This document shows, one piece after another, positions 11,054-21,678 of a DNA stretch of 64,000 nt; the first letter of the stretch is position 1; the number at the start of each line of letters is the position of its first letter. Both the position numbers and the translations under genes were made by a program. Source of the stretch: Gonocerus acuteangulatus (taxonomy: Eukaryota; Arthropoda; Insecta; Hemiptera; Coreidae); contig OX328124.1 in NCBI GenBank assembly GCA_946811695.1, forward strand, positions 89,708,196-89,772,195, read 5' to 3'. The notes under the pieces were generated by a model that saw nothing but the letters and a program-made list of their open reading frames with translations, searched no databases and was not told the origin of the DNA.

Positions 11054-12924
11054 CTAAAAATAACGAATAGTTTGCTGTTATTTATGTACTAATACTGAAG
11101 ACTGAACTGCCTGATAAGAAAACAATTAAACGTTTTTCGGGCATTGCGAATGTGAATATGAAAAAATGGATGAATTATGATAAAGAAACCTTCATCTTCT
11201 TATTCGCAGCTTTCTTTTGCGGTTATGGAAGGGGTAGGTGATATCCGTATGAAATTTAACTACATTTCCATGTAGATGAAACATAAAAATATCCGCTGAA
11301 TTTCAGTTCCTTAACCTCATTGAAACCTAACAGCATCACAGCTTTTATTTGGGTAGTTAAATATTTTCACTTATTACATATTCATGTACTTCCAAAGGAT
11401 GTGGTTGCTGGTAGTGAAGGAAGAAGTTCAGAACAAATAAAAATTTGTAGGTCCCTTACAAAAACATTGTTATCTAAGCGCTACTACCATCATCAGAGCT
11501 ATAGTAGTTCAGCATCACGGCTAGAATCAGTCTTCATCCGTGATGCTGAACACATTAAAGCTCTAATAATGTTGAAAGCGCTTCGCGTTCATAATAAACA
11601 GGTTTGTGTGAAGAGGTAATCATTTTCATTTATCCTATTCATATTTTTTTGTTTAAAGCGTTTAAAGTTTAGAATCAAATTTAAAATAAATATTTTTAAT
11701 GGTTTGACGATTGACCCTATTGCTCAATGGGCTTTTACTTTTCCTGAAAATCCATCTCCAAATATTTTCGTCACCTTAACGCCAATTATTCGGTTACGAT
11801 AAACTGCTTTTGGATTATATTTATACCCATTCTCATAATCTGTAGTGTAAGGCAAAAAATTGGCAGACGAATGCAAAATTGTTCATCATACCACTAATTA
11901 CTGCCTATGCCATGAAAATTGAAAACCATCTCATCTGAAACGTCCTAACGGTACTCAATTGTAAATAAAGAAATTTAAAATATTTAAACTGTAATTTTTC
12001 GGTGATAAACCATAAATATTTTGTCGAAAAATCTGTCTGTGGACAGGCAGGCTATTTGCTGCTTACATTTTTCGCTGACACCATTCTGCATCTAATGTTT
12101 TACTTTTGTAAAGACCTCTGGCTACACTAAAGACACATCCTACCTTAGCAAGGTTGTTTGTAATTACTTTGTCTACAAATTCGTTTTGTCTTTGAAGCAG
12201 TTGCGATGGTGTTATTTTGGGAGGCGCTCCGTACTCCTGTTTGCCCATTTTGAAAGCTGGTGGTAAATTCTTTTCAGTATACACGCCATCTTCGCCTTGA
12301 CTGGGTCCATCTATTGTACGACTCAAGAGGGGTGGGATGTCTTGGTTTATTCCCTGAATGAATGTCGACTGGGGTAGTAAGTATTGGGGCGGAAGCATTA
12401 GCTGCTGCATCTGAGGTGGAGGATAGAACATCCTTGGCTGCGTGTCATAACTCGGGACCATCCTCGGCATACCCGGTGCGCCTTGTGGTATATAATAGGG
12501 GAACATAGGCTGTTGGAGAGCAGCTGACACTTGAGTATTCGGACAGTAATCAGCTGTCGTTCCTCCCAGAAGGACACTCGATCCTGTTTCAAGCTTTTTA
12601 GCAAGATCCGAAGGTAAAGATATTGGTGGTTTAATCTTCTCCCGAGTCCTTGTCACCTGATTAAGAACTGTCGTCTTTTTGTTTGCATACTTCGTAGATT
12701 GTTTAGCAGCAACGGTGGTTGTCGTAATTCGTGAACTTCCTGTTGAATTGCTCTTCCCTTTTCCTTTGCTGGAAGATTTAGCATTAATACTTCCTTCAGC
12801 TCGGGCTCCCCATCCCAAGAAGCTGGCTGGCTCTTGGTAGAAATTATTGCTACCACTGTAGTAACCAGAAAGGGGTTCCGAATGACTTGCACCATTGGTT
12901 ATGAGAAGCCAAGTTAGCACGAAT
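10956..12924 (-). CDS. Unrecognised probable secreted protein gene (two exons seen)
   Basis: I do not recognise this protein. The large exon runs from an acceptor at 12925 (TTTTCTTTCAG) down to about 12104. It encodes a hydrophobic stretch (FVLTWLLITNGAS) that reads like the second half of a signal peptide, then a Ser/Thr/Lys-rich region, a Pro/Met/Gln-rich region with repeated PQ and PP pairs, and a more regular C-terminal part. The frame can run on to a stop at 12063-12065, but a donor (AAAA|GTAAAA) at 12103 joins in phase to an exon at 11053-10956. That exon ends PDEIYGPLVAELSQ and a stop, with AATAAA on the minus strand at 10879-10884. The first exon with the initiator was not found. Alternative donors (GTAAGC at 12067, GTAGGA upstream) remain possible. 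Confidence 0.5.
11054..12062. other. Putative intron of the 10956-12924 gene
   Basis: Apart from the hairpin at 11507-11551 no exon or known repeat is seen. Confidence 0.4.
11507..11551. other. Perfect hairpin, 14-bp arms
   Basis: GTTCAGCATCACGG at 11507-11520 pairs perfectly with 11538-11551 around a 17-base loop. No promoter or RNA gene context is evident. Confidence 0.6.
12104..12924 (-). CDS. Large exon of the unrecognised - strand gene
   Basis: The open frame of nearly 290 codons is by far longer than background in this AT-rich window, and its 5' boundary coincides with a good acceptor. The exon opens with one base that completes a split codon. The end at 12104 is the donor that keeps phase with the downstream exon; if unspliced, the frame stops at 12063. 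Confidence 0.55.
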
Positions 12925-13442
12925 CTGAAAGAAAATACGTAATGATTAAAACATAACCGCAATTAGAATGAATAACTAATGTGAGGGCGCATTAAATGAT
13001 GTTCAACGTTGACTCGAAAACCTGTTTCTTATATTGTAGGCTGCAGTATAAGAAAAGCTGAAGTAATGTTAAAAATCTAATTAATTCAAATTACTTCTTA
13101 TCGTCTAAACAGACCTGGATATCATAAACGTTTGTATATTCGTGAAGGTTAAGGACGCTAAATTTTACATCCGGTTGAGAAATAATTCCTCAAAAGTGAA
13201 GACCTTAGGTTGTTCTCTGCTAGTTCGCTGAAACCTCTTGGGGTCCATAACCGAAAAATTGTTTTCAACAAAAATATTACTTCACTCAAGTTTAAACACC
13301 AATCATAAAATAATGATACATATTAATTGGGAATACGAATTCAAAGACTTAAACCTACATTTAATAAGATATTACACATTTATAACATATGGAAATATTT
13401 GCTAATTTATGTCATTGTGCAAATCGCATGAACGTTTCAAAC
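12925..13442. other. No exon found upstream of the - strand gene
   Basis: The initiator exon of the gene to the left would be expected on this side, but no ATG with a phase-compatible donor was convincing. Confidence 0.4.
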
Positions 13443-13520
13443 CTCTTTTAAGCGCGACACCTCCCTAACAATAGGGAGTAAACCCGCTTACGACATTGAC
13501 TCGATCCGTAGGCTCCGGCT
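13443..13520. repeat. Diverged copy of the CCTCCCT hairpin repeat
   Basis: AAGCGCGACACCTCCCTAAC followed by TAGGGAG and CCCGCTTA is a weakened version of the hairpin at 17251-17290 and 23246-23285. Confidence 0.5.
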
Positions 13521-13559
13521 TGAAATATCGACTTTTCATGACTCATAGGTCACGAAAAA

Positions 13560-13839
13560 ATGTGTTGTCCTTACGAATTAGCTTCAACGCAAGTTAAAGA
13601 ACCGGCTCTCAGAGATCTGGATCTTCAGCGGGTCAGAGATTTGGATCATCAGCCAATTGAATATGGCGTCAATTGAATATGGCGATCGGATTCTTAACCA
13701 TTTTGGGTTTACTAGTCTCGATATAACCTTGAGGAAACGCGTAGTACGGTAAAAGTGAAGTTTCACGCCCTCAAAAATTTCTTTCAAATTTTGTACAATA
13801 ACTTATTCGGCGCTAATGACCTAGATGTAGATGCGCCGG

Positions 13840-13883
<44 letters not shown>

Positions 13884-14965
13884 TATTTTGATGCACTAAA
13901 CACGAATACGTTTTAAAAAAAACCTTCGCATTTAACTAGGAAAGAAGTTATTAAGCACTAAAGTTCACTGTTATGCGGGTTATGAGAGCTAATGTAAACA
14001 ACTAAATTTGTGACGACTTTAAGGCATACATGCTTTGCGTTTCCGCTCGCTACGCTCGCTCAAGATGATAACAAAACCCCAGTCAATCCAACTCGCTAAA
14101 ATTAATAGAATTCTATTAATTTTAGCGAGTTGTATTGACAGGGGTTTTGTTAGCTTCTTGAGCGAGCGTAGCGAGCGGAAACGTATAGCACGTATGCCCT
14201 TAAGAGACAGGTGACGACGGGTGAGGATGCCCTTAAAATTAACAATATTTTTGAATAAATGGTTTATGAACATTTCAAATGAGAGTTCTGTTTCCCAATG
14301 TTACATGTCTGCGCATACGCATGTTTACAAATACGCTGTTGACGCCTAGTTTTATAACCTAACAGTGAACTTTAGTGCTTAATAACTTCTTTCCTAGTTA
14401 AATGCGAAGGTTTTTTTTAACGTATTCGTGTTTAGTGCATCAAAATATATTGTTGTGAAAAGTGTTAAAGAAATCGGTTTTGAGGGCGTGAAACTTCACT
14501 ATTACCCATAGTGCTTATGTTAATGGCATAATTGCTATGTGTTTCCGCTCGCTCAAGGTTATGTCGAAACTGAGTCAATCCAACTCGTTGATAATATAGA
14601 TCTCTGGTTTTTCGGTAGAAAATGGGCCGATATGCAATTTAGCATCTTTTTCAGTTGTAGGTAAATCCCAAAGACGCATTTTCCTAGCAGAAACAAGAAC
14701 AGCACATAGAAAACAAACAACACTAAGAACTCAAACAATGAAAAGAAATCGCGAAAAAAACACAAATCTATAAGTGAATTGCGTTGAATACAGAAAGTAA
14801 ACAAGACGGTTACAATCCTGTTAATTAAAAAACGGCCAATAGAATTACCCATAGGAATGGGCGAATAGAAATTCTAATGAGTTATACGCCTGCGCTGATG
14901 ATCTGGATCTCTGAACGAGACCCACTTCTCTAACCTGCGTTGAAGCTAATATGTAAGTACCAAAA
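13560..14965. mobile_element. Foldback element with nested inverted repeats
   Basis: Three nested pairs are visible. Outer: 13566-13640 against 14895-14955 (GCTTCAACGCAAGTTA-type with TAACCTGCGTTGAAGC). Middle: 13885-13990 against 14345-14455 (GATGCACTAAACACGAATAC, AACTAGGAAAGAAGTTATTA). Inner: a palindrome centred at 14110/14111 whose arms of about 87 bases include GAGCGAGCG repeats and meet at GAATTC. The left arm also holds AGTGAAGTTTCACGCCCTCA, repeated inverted at 14485-14505. No transposase frame was recognised. A truncated SINE tail sits in the left arm at 13802-13881. Confidence 0.8.
13802..13881 (+). repeat. 5'-truncated SINE type B tail with poly(A)
   Basis: Only the last about 40 bases of the family remain (CGCTAATGACCTAGATGTAG, ATGCGCCGG) followed by about 40 A. 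ACTTATT occurs on both sides (13800-13807 region and 13882-13888), consistent with a target duplication and thus with 5' truncation at insertion. Confidence 0.65.
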
Positions 14966-15091
14966 CTTTCTTTTAAATTTGTATGTGTCTTGTCTGTTCG
15001 TTGGCTTCCAGGCCACTTCATAAATGCATTACTCTAATAATCCCCAACACGGGGAATCGAGTGAAATCCTTTTCTAGGAAGTATCTTCAGC

Positions 15092-15145
<54 letters not shown>

Positions 15146-15885
15146 CGGGCAACCAACAGCAGACTAACTGGGGTACAAACATTTGAAAAGAAAAATGTCA
15201 GATCTATTATGGTTAGAAGAACACAGCCTAGCTTTGAGTGTCCAGTCGGGGCAAACTACTACACCCATTGATTGCAATCAGCACTCTATAAGTACTACAT
15301 AGAACGGATGGCTGTATAAAAGATGGAAAAAGTGTGCTATTTCTCCTTTTTGAAGTTCTACAAAGTTCTCCAATGTGCACTCCCTCCCTTGTCTTCTTAA
15401 TCCTTTTTTCTCTTCATATTGTACATAATTAATCTACTTGTATTTAATTAATTTAAGATATTGTATTAATTTAGGATATTATTTAATTCATTACGTATAT
15501 TTTATATTATTTTGTAACCTTTCTACTTTTTTGTGGAGTTCTGACTAAATTTATTAGTGATAACCCTTAACTCCGGAATTATGATTGCTTGTAGACCATG
15601 TTTGAGGTGTCTTAGGTAATAAAATACCCCTTTTTTAAAATGGACTGTATCACTCCGTGCTTAATGCCCCCAATTCATTATGGTCAGGGGAGCCATAGTT
15701 GTGATAATTTATATTAATGATATGTGGTATAAAAGACTACTAAAATTAGATGTAGTATATTAGGATGAAACGTAGTATTCCTCCTAATAAATTTAAAAAA
15801 TAACAGAAAAGAAATATCCACATTTCAGACAATGTAGATCACGAAAATACCAGTAATTAGTTGTGTTTTTTTTTTTTAATACTTA
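14966..15885. other. No gene; poly(T) tract
   Basis: A T run of about 52 at 15094-15145 may be the tail of a minus-oriented retroposon whose body to the right is not recognised. No exon seen. Confidence 0.45.
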
Positions 15886-16946
15886 AAAAGTCCGTCATGC
15901 AGGAGCTGCGTAACTAAGCACTTTCCTCAGAATTTGGGTAGTGTAGACTGCTTTCCAGAATAATTTGCTTAAAATATCCTATATAAATAAAATAAGAATA
16001 TGAATAGTTCTCTTTTAATTTTGTAATAAGAAAATGTTCAATTATTAACTTCGTAATTAATTTGCTTCCAGATTTATGTATATGCATACATGAAAACTTC
16101 ATATTTTCGTTTTTTGATCTGACGCAGGAACAGGATACAGTCCTCCTAGTGGTAGAAAGCGCTCCTTGCGGCGGCCTTGCGAACCTACGTCTGGCGGGCT
16201 ATTCTATGGAAATATATTACAAAGTAAGCCCCTCTTTCCGATTGACCGATTTAGCTCATTTTTACAACACTTCTTTCTCATGAGTCACCCACGAAGATTA
16301 CCGCGTTTCGTTACAATACAGCAGAAATTACGACCGGTATGAGTACATTAGTAATTTTGATCCGGAGTAACCCCCCCCCCTCCAAATGAACCGGTTTAGT
16401 TTATTTTTACAGCCCATTTTCCTCTATAGATTACCACTACGAATACTGAGTTTCGTCGAAATATAACAAAAAGTACGGCTGGTAGTGGCGAATTGGTAAT
16501 GTGGGTCCGGAGTACCCCCCCCCCCTCCTAATGAACCGATTTAGATTATTTTTACAACCCATTTTCCTCTGTAGATTAATACTACGAATCCCAAGTTTCG
16601 TTGAAATATATAAAAAAAACTACGGGGTGCATGGTCAAATTAGTGTTTTGGGACCGGGGTAAACCCCCCCCCCCTTCCATTTGACCGATTTTGTTGGATT
16701 ACGAACTCGTTCAATCGTAACTAGGTAGGATCAATAAAGATTTGAAGAAATTTTTGAAAAATTCCGTCATGAGTGCAACCTCAATAGCTACTTTCCTAAA
16801 ACACTTTTTGCTGAGTCACTTTTTATCAATGCAGTAAGGAAATGTTAGTAAACTCAAAAAATTTCATTTTCAATATTGCAAATTTCATATCATTAATTTG
16901 ACCACATTAGTCAAAAATGAACAAAATGCCATTTTTTAGCACTTTC

Positions 16947-17056
16947 CTCCGAAGGAAAGTAGCTATTGAGGTTGCACTCATGACGGAATTTTTCAAATAT
17001 TTCTTCAAATCTCCATCGATCCTACCTAGTAGACACCGAAAATGACCCCCGTTAAA

Positions 17057-17104
<48 letters not shown>
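16947..17104. repeat. (TA)n-carrying element end, inside the large element
   Basis: AGCACTTTCCTCCGAAGGAA, GTAGCTATTGAGGTTGCACT, then CGATCCTACCTAGTAGACAC, GACCCCCGTTAAAATTT and a (TA)n tract. An inverted partial copy is at 16723-16800. Confidence 0.8.
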
Positions 17105-17106
<2 letters not shown>

Positions 17107-17250
17107 GTTAACACGATAGCGGCCAGATTTTTGGTTTTTCTTCACGAAACGAGTTCGTTAACCACCAAAATCGGTCCACCGGGAGGGGGGGGGGGGTTTA
17201 CCCCGGACCCAAAACACTAATTTGACCGTGCCAGCCGTAGTTTTTAGCGC

Positions 17251-17460
17251 GGTTCCTCCCTCCCCCATAGGGAGGAACCCCGCTTATAGGGTTGATACAA
17301 TGAAACAATCCGGAAGTGCCGACTAGAAAATTTCGCGTTTCAGAACCCCTAGAAACCGAAAATAACTTTTTAATTTAAAAGGTCAAGTTCGTTAACCAGC
17401 AGAATCCGCCCACTGGAAGATGGCGTTTGGGGCGAAATTCGTGCAAAAAAAAATCGTAAG
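17251..17460. repeat. CCTCCCT hairpin repeat
   Basis: GCGCGGTTCCTCCCTCCCCC folds onto TAGGGAGGAACCCCGC; it is followed by GTGCCGACTAGAAAATTT and TTTCAGAACCC as in the copy at 23246-23345. Confidence 0.75.
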
Positions 17461-17471
17461 GCTTACGTTTT

Positions 17472-17640
17472 AGCACTTTCCTCCGAAGGAAAGTAGCTAT
17501 TGAGGTTGGACTCGTGACGGAATTTTTGAAAAATTTCTTCAAATCTTTATCGATCCTACCTAGTAGACACCGAAAATGACCCCCGTTAAAATTTATATAT
17601 ATCTATATATATATATATATATATGCATATATATATATGT
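17472..17640. repeat. (TA)n-carrying element end, second copy
   Basis: Nearly the same sequence as 16947-17104 in the same orientation, including the terminal (TA)n with a few interruptions. Confidence 0.8.
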
Positions 17641-17789
17641 GTCTGTTAACACGATAGCGGCCAGAGTTTTTGTTTTTTCGTCACGAAACTTGGTATATAG
17701 CATTCAATTAGCAAACGATTGAACGAGTTCGTTAACCACCAAAATCGGTCCATCGGAAGGGGGGGTTTACCCCGAACCAAAAACACTAA

Positions 17790-18240
17790 TTTGACCATTT
17801 CAGCCGTAATATTTGTTATATTTCAACGAAACTTGGTATTCGTACTGGTAATATAGAGAGAAAAGTTAGATATAAAAATAAACCAAATCGGTTCATAAGG
17901 AGGGGGGGTTTACTCCGGACCGACAATACCAATTCGCCACTACCAGCCGTGATTTTAGGTATATTTCGACGAAACTCGGTATTCATAGTGGTAATCTACA
18001 GGTAAATATGTGTTGTAAAAATAAACTAAATCGGTTCATTAGGAGGGGGGTTTACTCCAGACCCACAATACCAATTCGCGACTACCAACCGTGATTTTTG
18101 GTATATTTCGACGAAACTCGGTATTCGTAGTGGTAATCTACAGGTAAATATGTGTTGTAAAAATAAACTAAATCGGTTCATTAGGAGGGGGGGGGGTTTA
18201 CTCTGGACCCAAATTACTAATATACTCATACTGGTCGTAA
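17790..18240. repeat. Tandem units of about 150 bp with G runs
   Basis: Three successive units; each holds a TTTCGACGAAACTCGGTAT block, a GTTGTAAAAATAAAC block and a run of 6 to 9 G before TTTACTC. Inverted counterparts with C runs are at 16371, 16517 and 16665. Confidence 0.75.
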
Positions 18241-18676
18241 TTTCTGCTGTATTGTAACGAAACGCGGTATACGTCGTGGGTAACTCATGAGAAAGAAGTG
18301 TTGTAAAAATGAGCTGAATCGGAAAGGGGGGTTTACTTTGTAATATATTTCAATAGAAAAGCCAGCCAGACATAGGTTCACAAAGGCGCCGCAAGGAGCG
18401 CTAGAGGGACTGTATCCGGTTCCTGCGTTAGATCAAAATACGATAATATGAGGATTTTGTATTTATTACGTAGTGTAGTAGGTACCATGTGTAAACATAA
18501 CTCTGGAAGTAAATTAATAATTTATCAGTTACTCATTACAAAATTAAAAGAGAACTATTCATGTTTTTATTTTATTTATTTAGGGTATTTTAAGCAAATT
18601 GTTCTGGAAAGCAGTCTACACTACCCAAATTCTGAGGAAAGTGCTTAGTTATGCAGCTCCTGCGTGACGGACTTTT

Positions 18677-18975
18677 AGTTCATAAGCTTGTAAGTACTCG
18701 TATTATAGGCTTCTTGGGCTAGGAAAACGAATGAAACCATTTTTAAGGCGATAGCTTTAACCGTTTTCGAGAAAATTGGAAAAATAGTTTTTGAATACCG
18801 TTTTTGGTTTGGGTACTTAGAATCATGGGATTCAGTTGAAACATTTTCTGCATGTTCTACTTTCATCAAAACTAATATGTTGAAATTTTGGTTACGTTTG
18901 GAGTTAAGGAAGAGTTAGAATAAAATATTTTATTAACAGACATAAAAATTTTTAGTAACTTTGTTTACTTTCCTT

Positions 18976-19054
<79 letters not shown>

Positions 19055-20280
19055 GGCGCATCGACATAAATCTTGGCCATTAGCGCCGACGTCCAGGGTG
19101 CAGCCAGGAATTTTCTCAGCGAGCCCTGAGATGAGAAAATTTCTGGCGCCGGTGGGGATCGAACCCACCATCTCCGCTTATGAATCTATTGCGCTAGCCA
19201 CTAGACCACGGGAGACCCCACTTTCCTTAATATCTCGAAAAAGGTTGAGAATCTTGGTAAACGGAATAATACCATTAGAAAGCTTATTAAATGCTCTAAA
19301 AAGAAAGGTTCTAATGAAAGTTTTGATTAGGCGATGTCAATCGGAGAAATAAGAGCTTAAAACTTTAAAGTAATTGATTTCGCTTTTTCTAACTGTTCTT
19401 TTTGTCTGTTTTTAATCCCTTTTTATTTTTTAATTCCTTATAGTTGGATAATGTATTTGAAAATAAAACAGGTTAAGAAAAATAAGAAAAACAATTTAAT
19501 GTTAGAGATATGGATTTCCAAGATATAGCTTTTCAACTGCCTAGCGTCCTTCCTAGGGAGGGTTCTTTGTCTTTGATTTTGGGACTTAGAATTATGGGAT
19601 ACAGTTGAAACATTTTCTGCATGTTCGAATTTCATCAGCACTAATATGTTGAAATTTTTGTTGCGTTTAGAGTAAAGGAAGGGTTAGAATAAAATATTTT
19701 ATTAACAGACAAAAAAAGTTTTGGCAACTTTGTATAATTTCGTTAGTATCTCGAAAACCGTTGACAATCATGTGAAGCGGAAGATTACCATTCGGAAGCT
19801 TACTAAATGCTCTACAAAAAAGGTTTTGAAGAATGTTTTAATTAGGCGATGTCAATCGGAGAAATAAAGTGCTTAAAGCTTTAAATTAATTGATTTCGTT
19901 TATTCCAATGGTTCTTTTTGTCTGTTTTATTTCTTGTTATGTTTTAATTGCTTATAGTTGCATAATGTATTTGACAATAAAACTGGTTAAGTAAAATAAC
20001 AAAAACAATATATTGTTAGAAATATAGATTTCCAAGATTCCAAGACCTTGTCACTAGCCGGTCCGTTTCTAGTGTAGCCGACCCTTCCAGGTAAGATTGT
20101 AAATCATGATCTTTCAAGACTTTACTACTCACAGGAATGGCGTTAGTGACCTTAAGGGTTGACACGCCATTATAATAATTAATTTAAAAAAAGACTGGTG
20201 GAACCAAAATAATAACTGCTTCTATTTTAATCTTTCCAAATTAGACTAGGGATATGAACGGAACCGCGCTAAGATGATGC
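18677..20280. repeat. Tandem pair of dispersed repeat family R1
   Basis: Two units, about 18800-19530 (interrupted by a SINE) and 19565-20035, share long blocks: TCAGTTGAAACATTTTCTGC, GAATAAAATATTTTATTAAC, GGCGATGTCAATCGGAGAAA. Other copies of this family are at 23500-24525 (+), 27190-28640 (-), 52972-53490 (-) and 57640-58406. The family end is a GATGA(T/C)GCAGTTCCTG block followed by a TCGGACTTTCTT-like end. Confidence 0.7.
18967..19230 (-). repeat. tRNA-Glu-like SINE, type B, with target duplication
   Basis: Element 18978-19219, minus strand: head GTCTCCCGTGGTCTAGTGGC, B box GTGGGTTCGATCCCC, then GGCGCTAATGGCCAAGATTT, ATGCGCCGTAA and a tail of about 75 A. Flanked by ACTTTCCTTAA at 18967-18977 and 19220-19230, a perfect target duplication. 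It splits the first R1 unit, so it is younger than that repeat. Confidence 0.9.
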
Positions 20281-20905
20281 AATTCCTGCGAGACGGACTT
20301 TGTTATATTTCAACGAAACTCGGTATTCGTGGTGGTAATCAACAGAGAAAATGGGTCGTAAAAATAAACTAAATTGGGTTATTTGGAGGGGGGGTTTACT
20401 CCGGACCTAAAGTACTTATATACTCATGCCGGTCGTAATTTTTACTGTATTGTAACGAAACGCGGTATACGACGTGGGTATCTCATGAGAAAGAAGTGTT
20501 GTAAAAATGAAGTAAATCGGTCTATTGGAAAGGAGGGTTTACTTTAAACCCCGTTTCATTAGAATTAGCCGGCCAGACGTAGGTTCCTAAAGGCGCCGCG
20601 AGGAGCGCTATCTCCCACAAGGGGGACTGTATCCTGTTCTGCGTCAGATCAAAAGACGGAAAATGAAGTTTTTGTGTATTTATTAAGTAGTACAGTAACC
20701 TGTATTAACATAACTCTGGAAGCAAATTATTTACAAAATTAATAATTGAACAATTCTCATAAGAAATGTAAATGAGCAGAACTATTCACGTTTTTATTTT
20801 ATTTATATAGGTTATTTACAGCAAATTATTCAGTAATATAGTCTTCACGACAAAAATTCTGAGGAAAGTGCTTAGTTATGCAGCTCCTGCGTGACGGACT
20901 TTTTT
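20281..20905. repeat. Partial right arm of the long-inverted-repeat element
   Basis: Matches 18090-18676 in order: a CGACGAAACTCGGTATTCGT-like block, G run, AAACGCGGTATACG, GGCGCCGCGAGGAGCGCT, then AAGTGCTTAGTTATGCAGCT and the end GACGGACTTT. Confidence 0.75.
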
Positions 20906-21540
20906 TAAATGAAGCTTTGGTTTTTTTTTTCAGCTATTATGTACTTCTAAAATTTTATTCTAAATATATTCTCTTAAAATATTGTGTGCTTCTCGTACCA
21001 GAGAATTAGAAAAAAAAATACCTTACTGAATCTGAGTGAAGACATATTTTAAGGGTAGTTTTCTAAGAGCGGTCATACTATCGCTTGGACACTTTCTGAT
21101 TAACATAATCCATTTTTTTTTCGTTAAAGCCCGATTTTTTTATGCAAATTATTATTTTAAGCGATTATTCGGCACTATAAATCCAGAAACATACTTAATT
21201 CGTAGATTTGTATATTTTCTTTTGAAATACCTATAAAGAATTTTGACGTAACTGCAATAAAGGCCAAAAAGAAATCATTAGTTCTCATAAACCAATTCAG
21301 CATAAAAAATAACTCATTTTATCAATTCAGCGTAAAATATGAATAATTTTATCAATTCAGCATAAATATTTAGCTTTAAAAAAAATCATTGGTTTCGGTT
21401 GAAACAGGTCTACAATCAGTAGACCAGTAGAGCCGGTATTCGTTTAGCCAAAGGGAGCAGCTCTCTGGCGAGTCGACCTCTGTGGTTTCAACCTCTAAGC
21501 AATTGCTATTAGTCTACAGCTGACTGTAGATGACTCAAAC
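20906..21540. other. Region upstream of CHMP5, short tandem repeat
   Basis: A 30-32-base unit built on CAATTCAGCATAAA occurs three times at 21288-21365. No exon seen. Confidence 0.5.
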
Positions 21541-21546
21541 TCAGTT
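21541..21546 (+). promoter_or_regulatory. Candidate initiator (TCAGTT) of CHMP5
   Basis: TCAGTT matches the arthropod initiator consensus and lies 69 bases before the CHMP5 start codon. No TATA box is at the expected distance. Prediction from sequence only. Confidence 0.25.
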
Positions 21547-21609
21547 TGTCAAGTTTTTATTGTTACAAGACATTTTATAATTATTAAGGTGTCACATTAG
21601 TGAAAGAAG

Positions 21610-21678
21610 ATGAATCGTCTTTTCGGAAAGAAAAAAGCAACTGATCCTCCTCCAAATCTTAATGATGTCATTACAGGG
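21610..21678 (+). CDS. CHMP5: CHMP5 exon 1 (residues 1-23)
   Basis: Start codon plus the basic N-terminus [19 protein letters not shown]; donor GGG|GTAAAC, phase 0. There is no upstream in-frame alternative that fits the family. Confidence 0.95.

Larger units (their letters stand above)
15886..18676. mobile_element. 2.8-kb long-inverted-repeat element with tandem units
   Basis: Both ends carry AAAGTCCGTCA..GCAGGAGCTGCGTAACTAAGCA, inverted, next to TA dinucleotides. The arms continue through GTAGACTGC, AATTTGCTTAAAAT, a segment with GGCGCCGCAAGGAGCGCT-type sequence (16160 and 18385) and then tandem units of about 150 bases. Each unit has CGACGAAACTCGGTATTCGT, a TCGGTTCATTAGGAGG block and a G (or C) run of 7 to 10. 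The middle (16723-17640) holds two or three copies of the (TA)n-type end and one copy of the CCTCCCT hairpin repeat. No transposase frame is present. A further partial right arm lies at 20281-20905. Confidence 0.75.

Noticed and set aside
11320..11619. 99-codon open frame on +
   Set aside because: Overlaps a hairpin and the putative intron of the minus-strand gene; no recognisable domain.
12063..12103. C-terminal end of the unknown gene with stop at 12063
   Set aside because: Possible, but a phase-compatible donor at 12103 and a terminal exon with a polyadenylation signal favour splicing; kept as an alternative in the gene entry.
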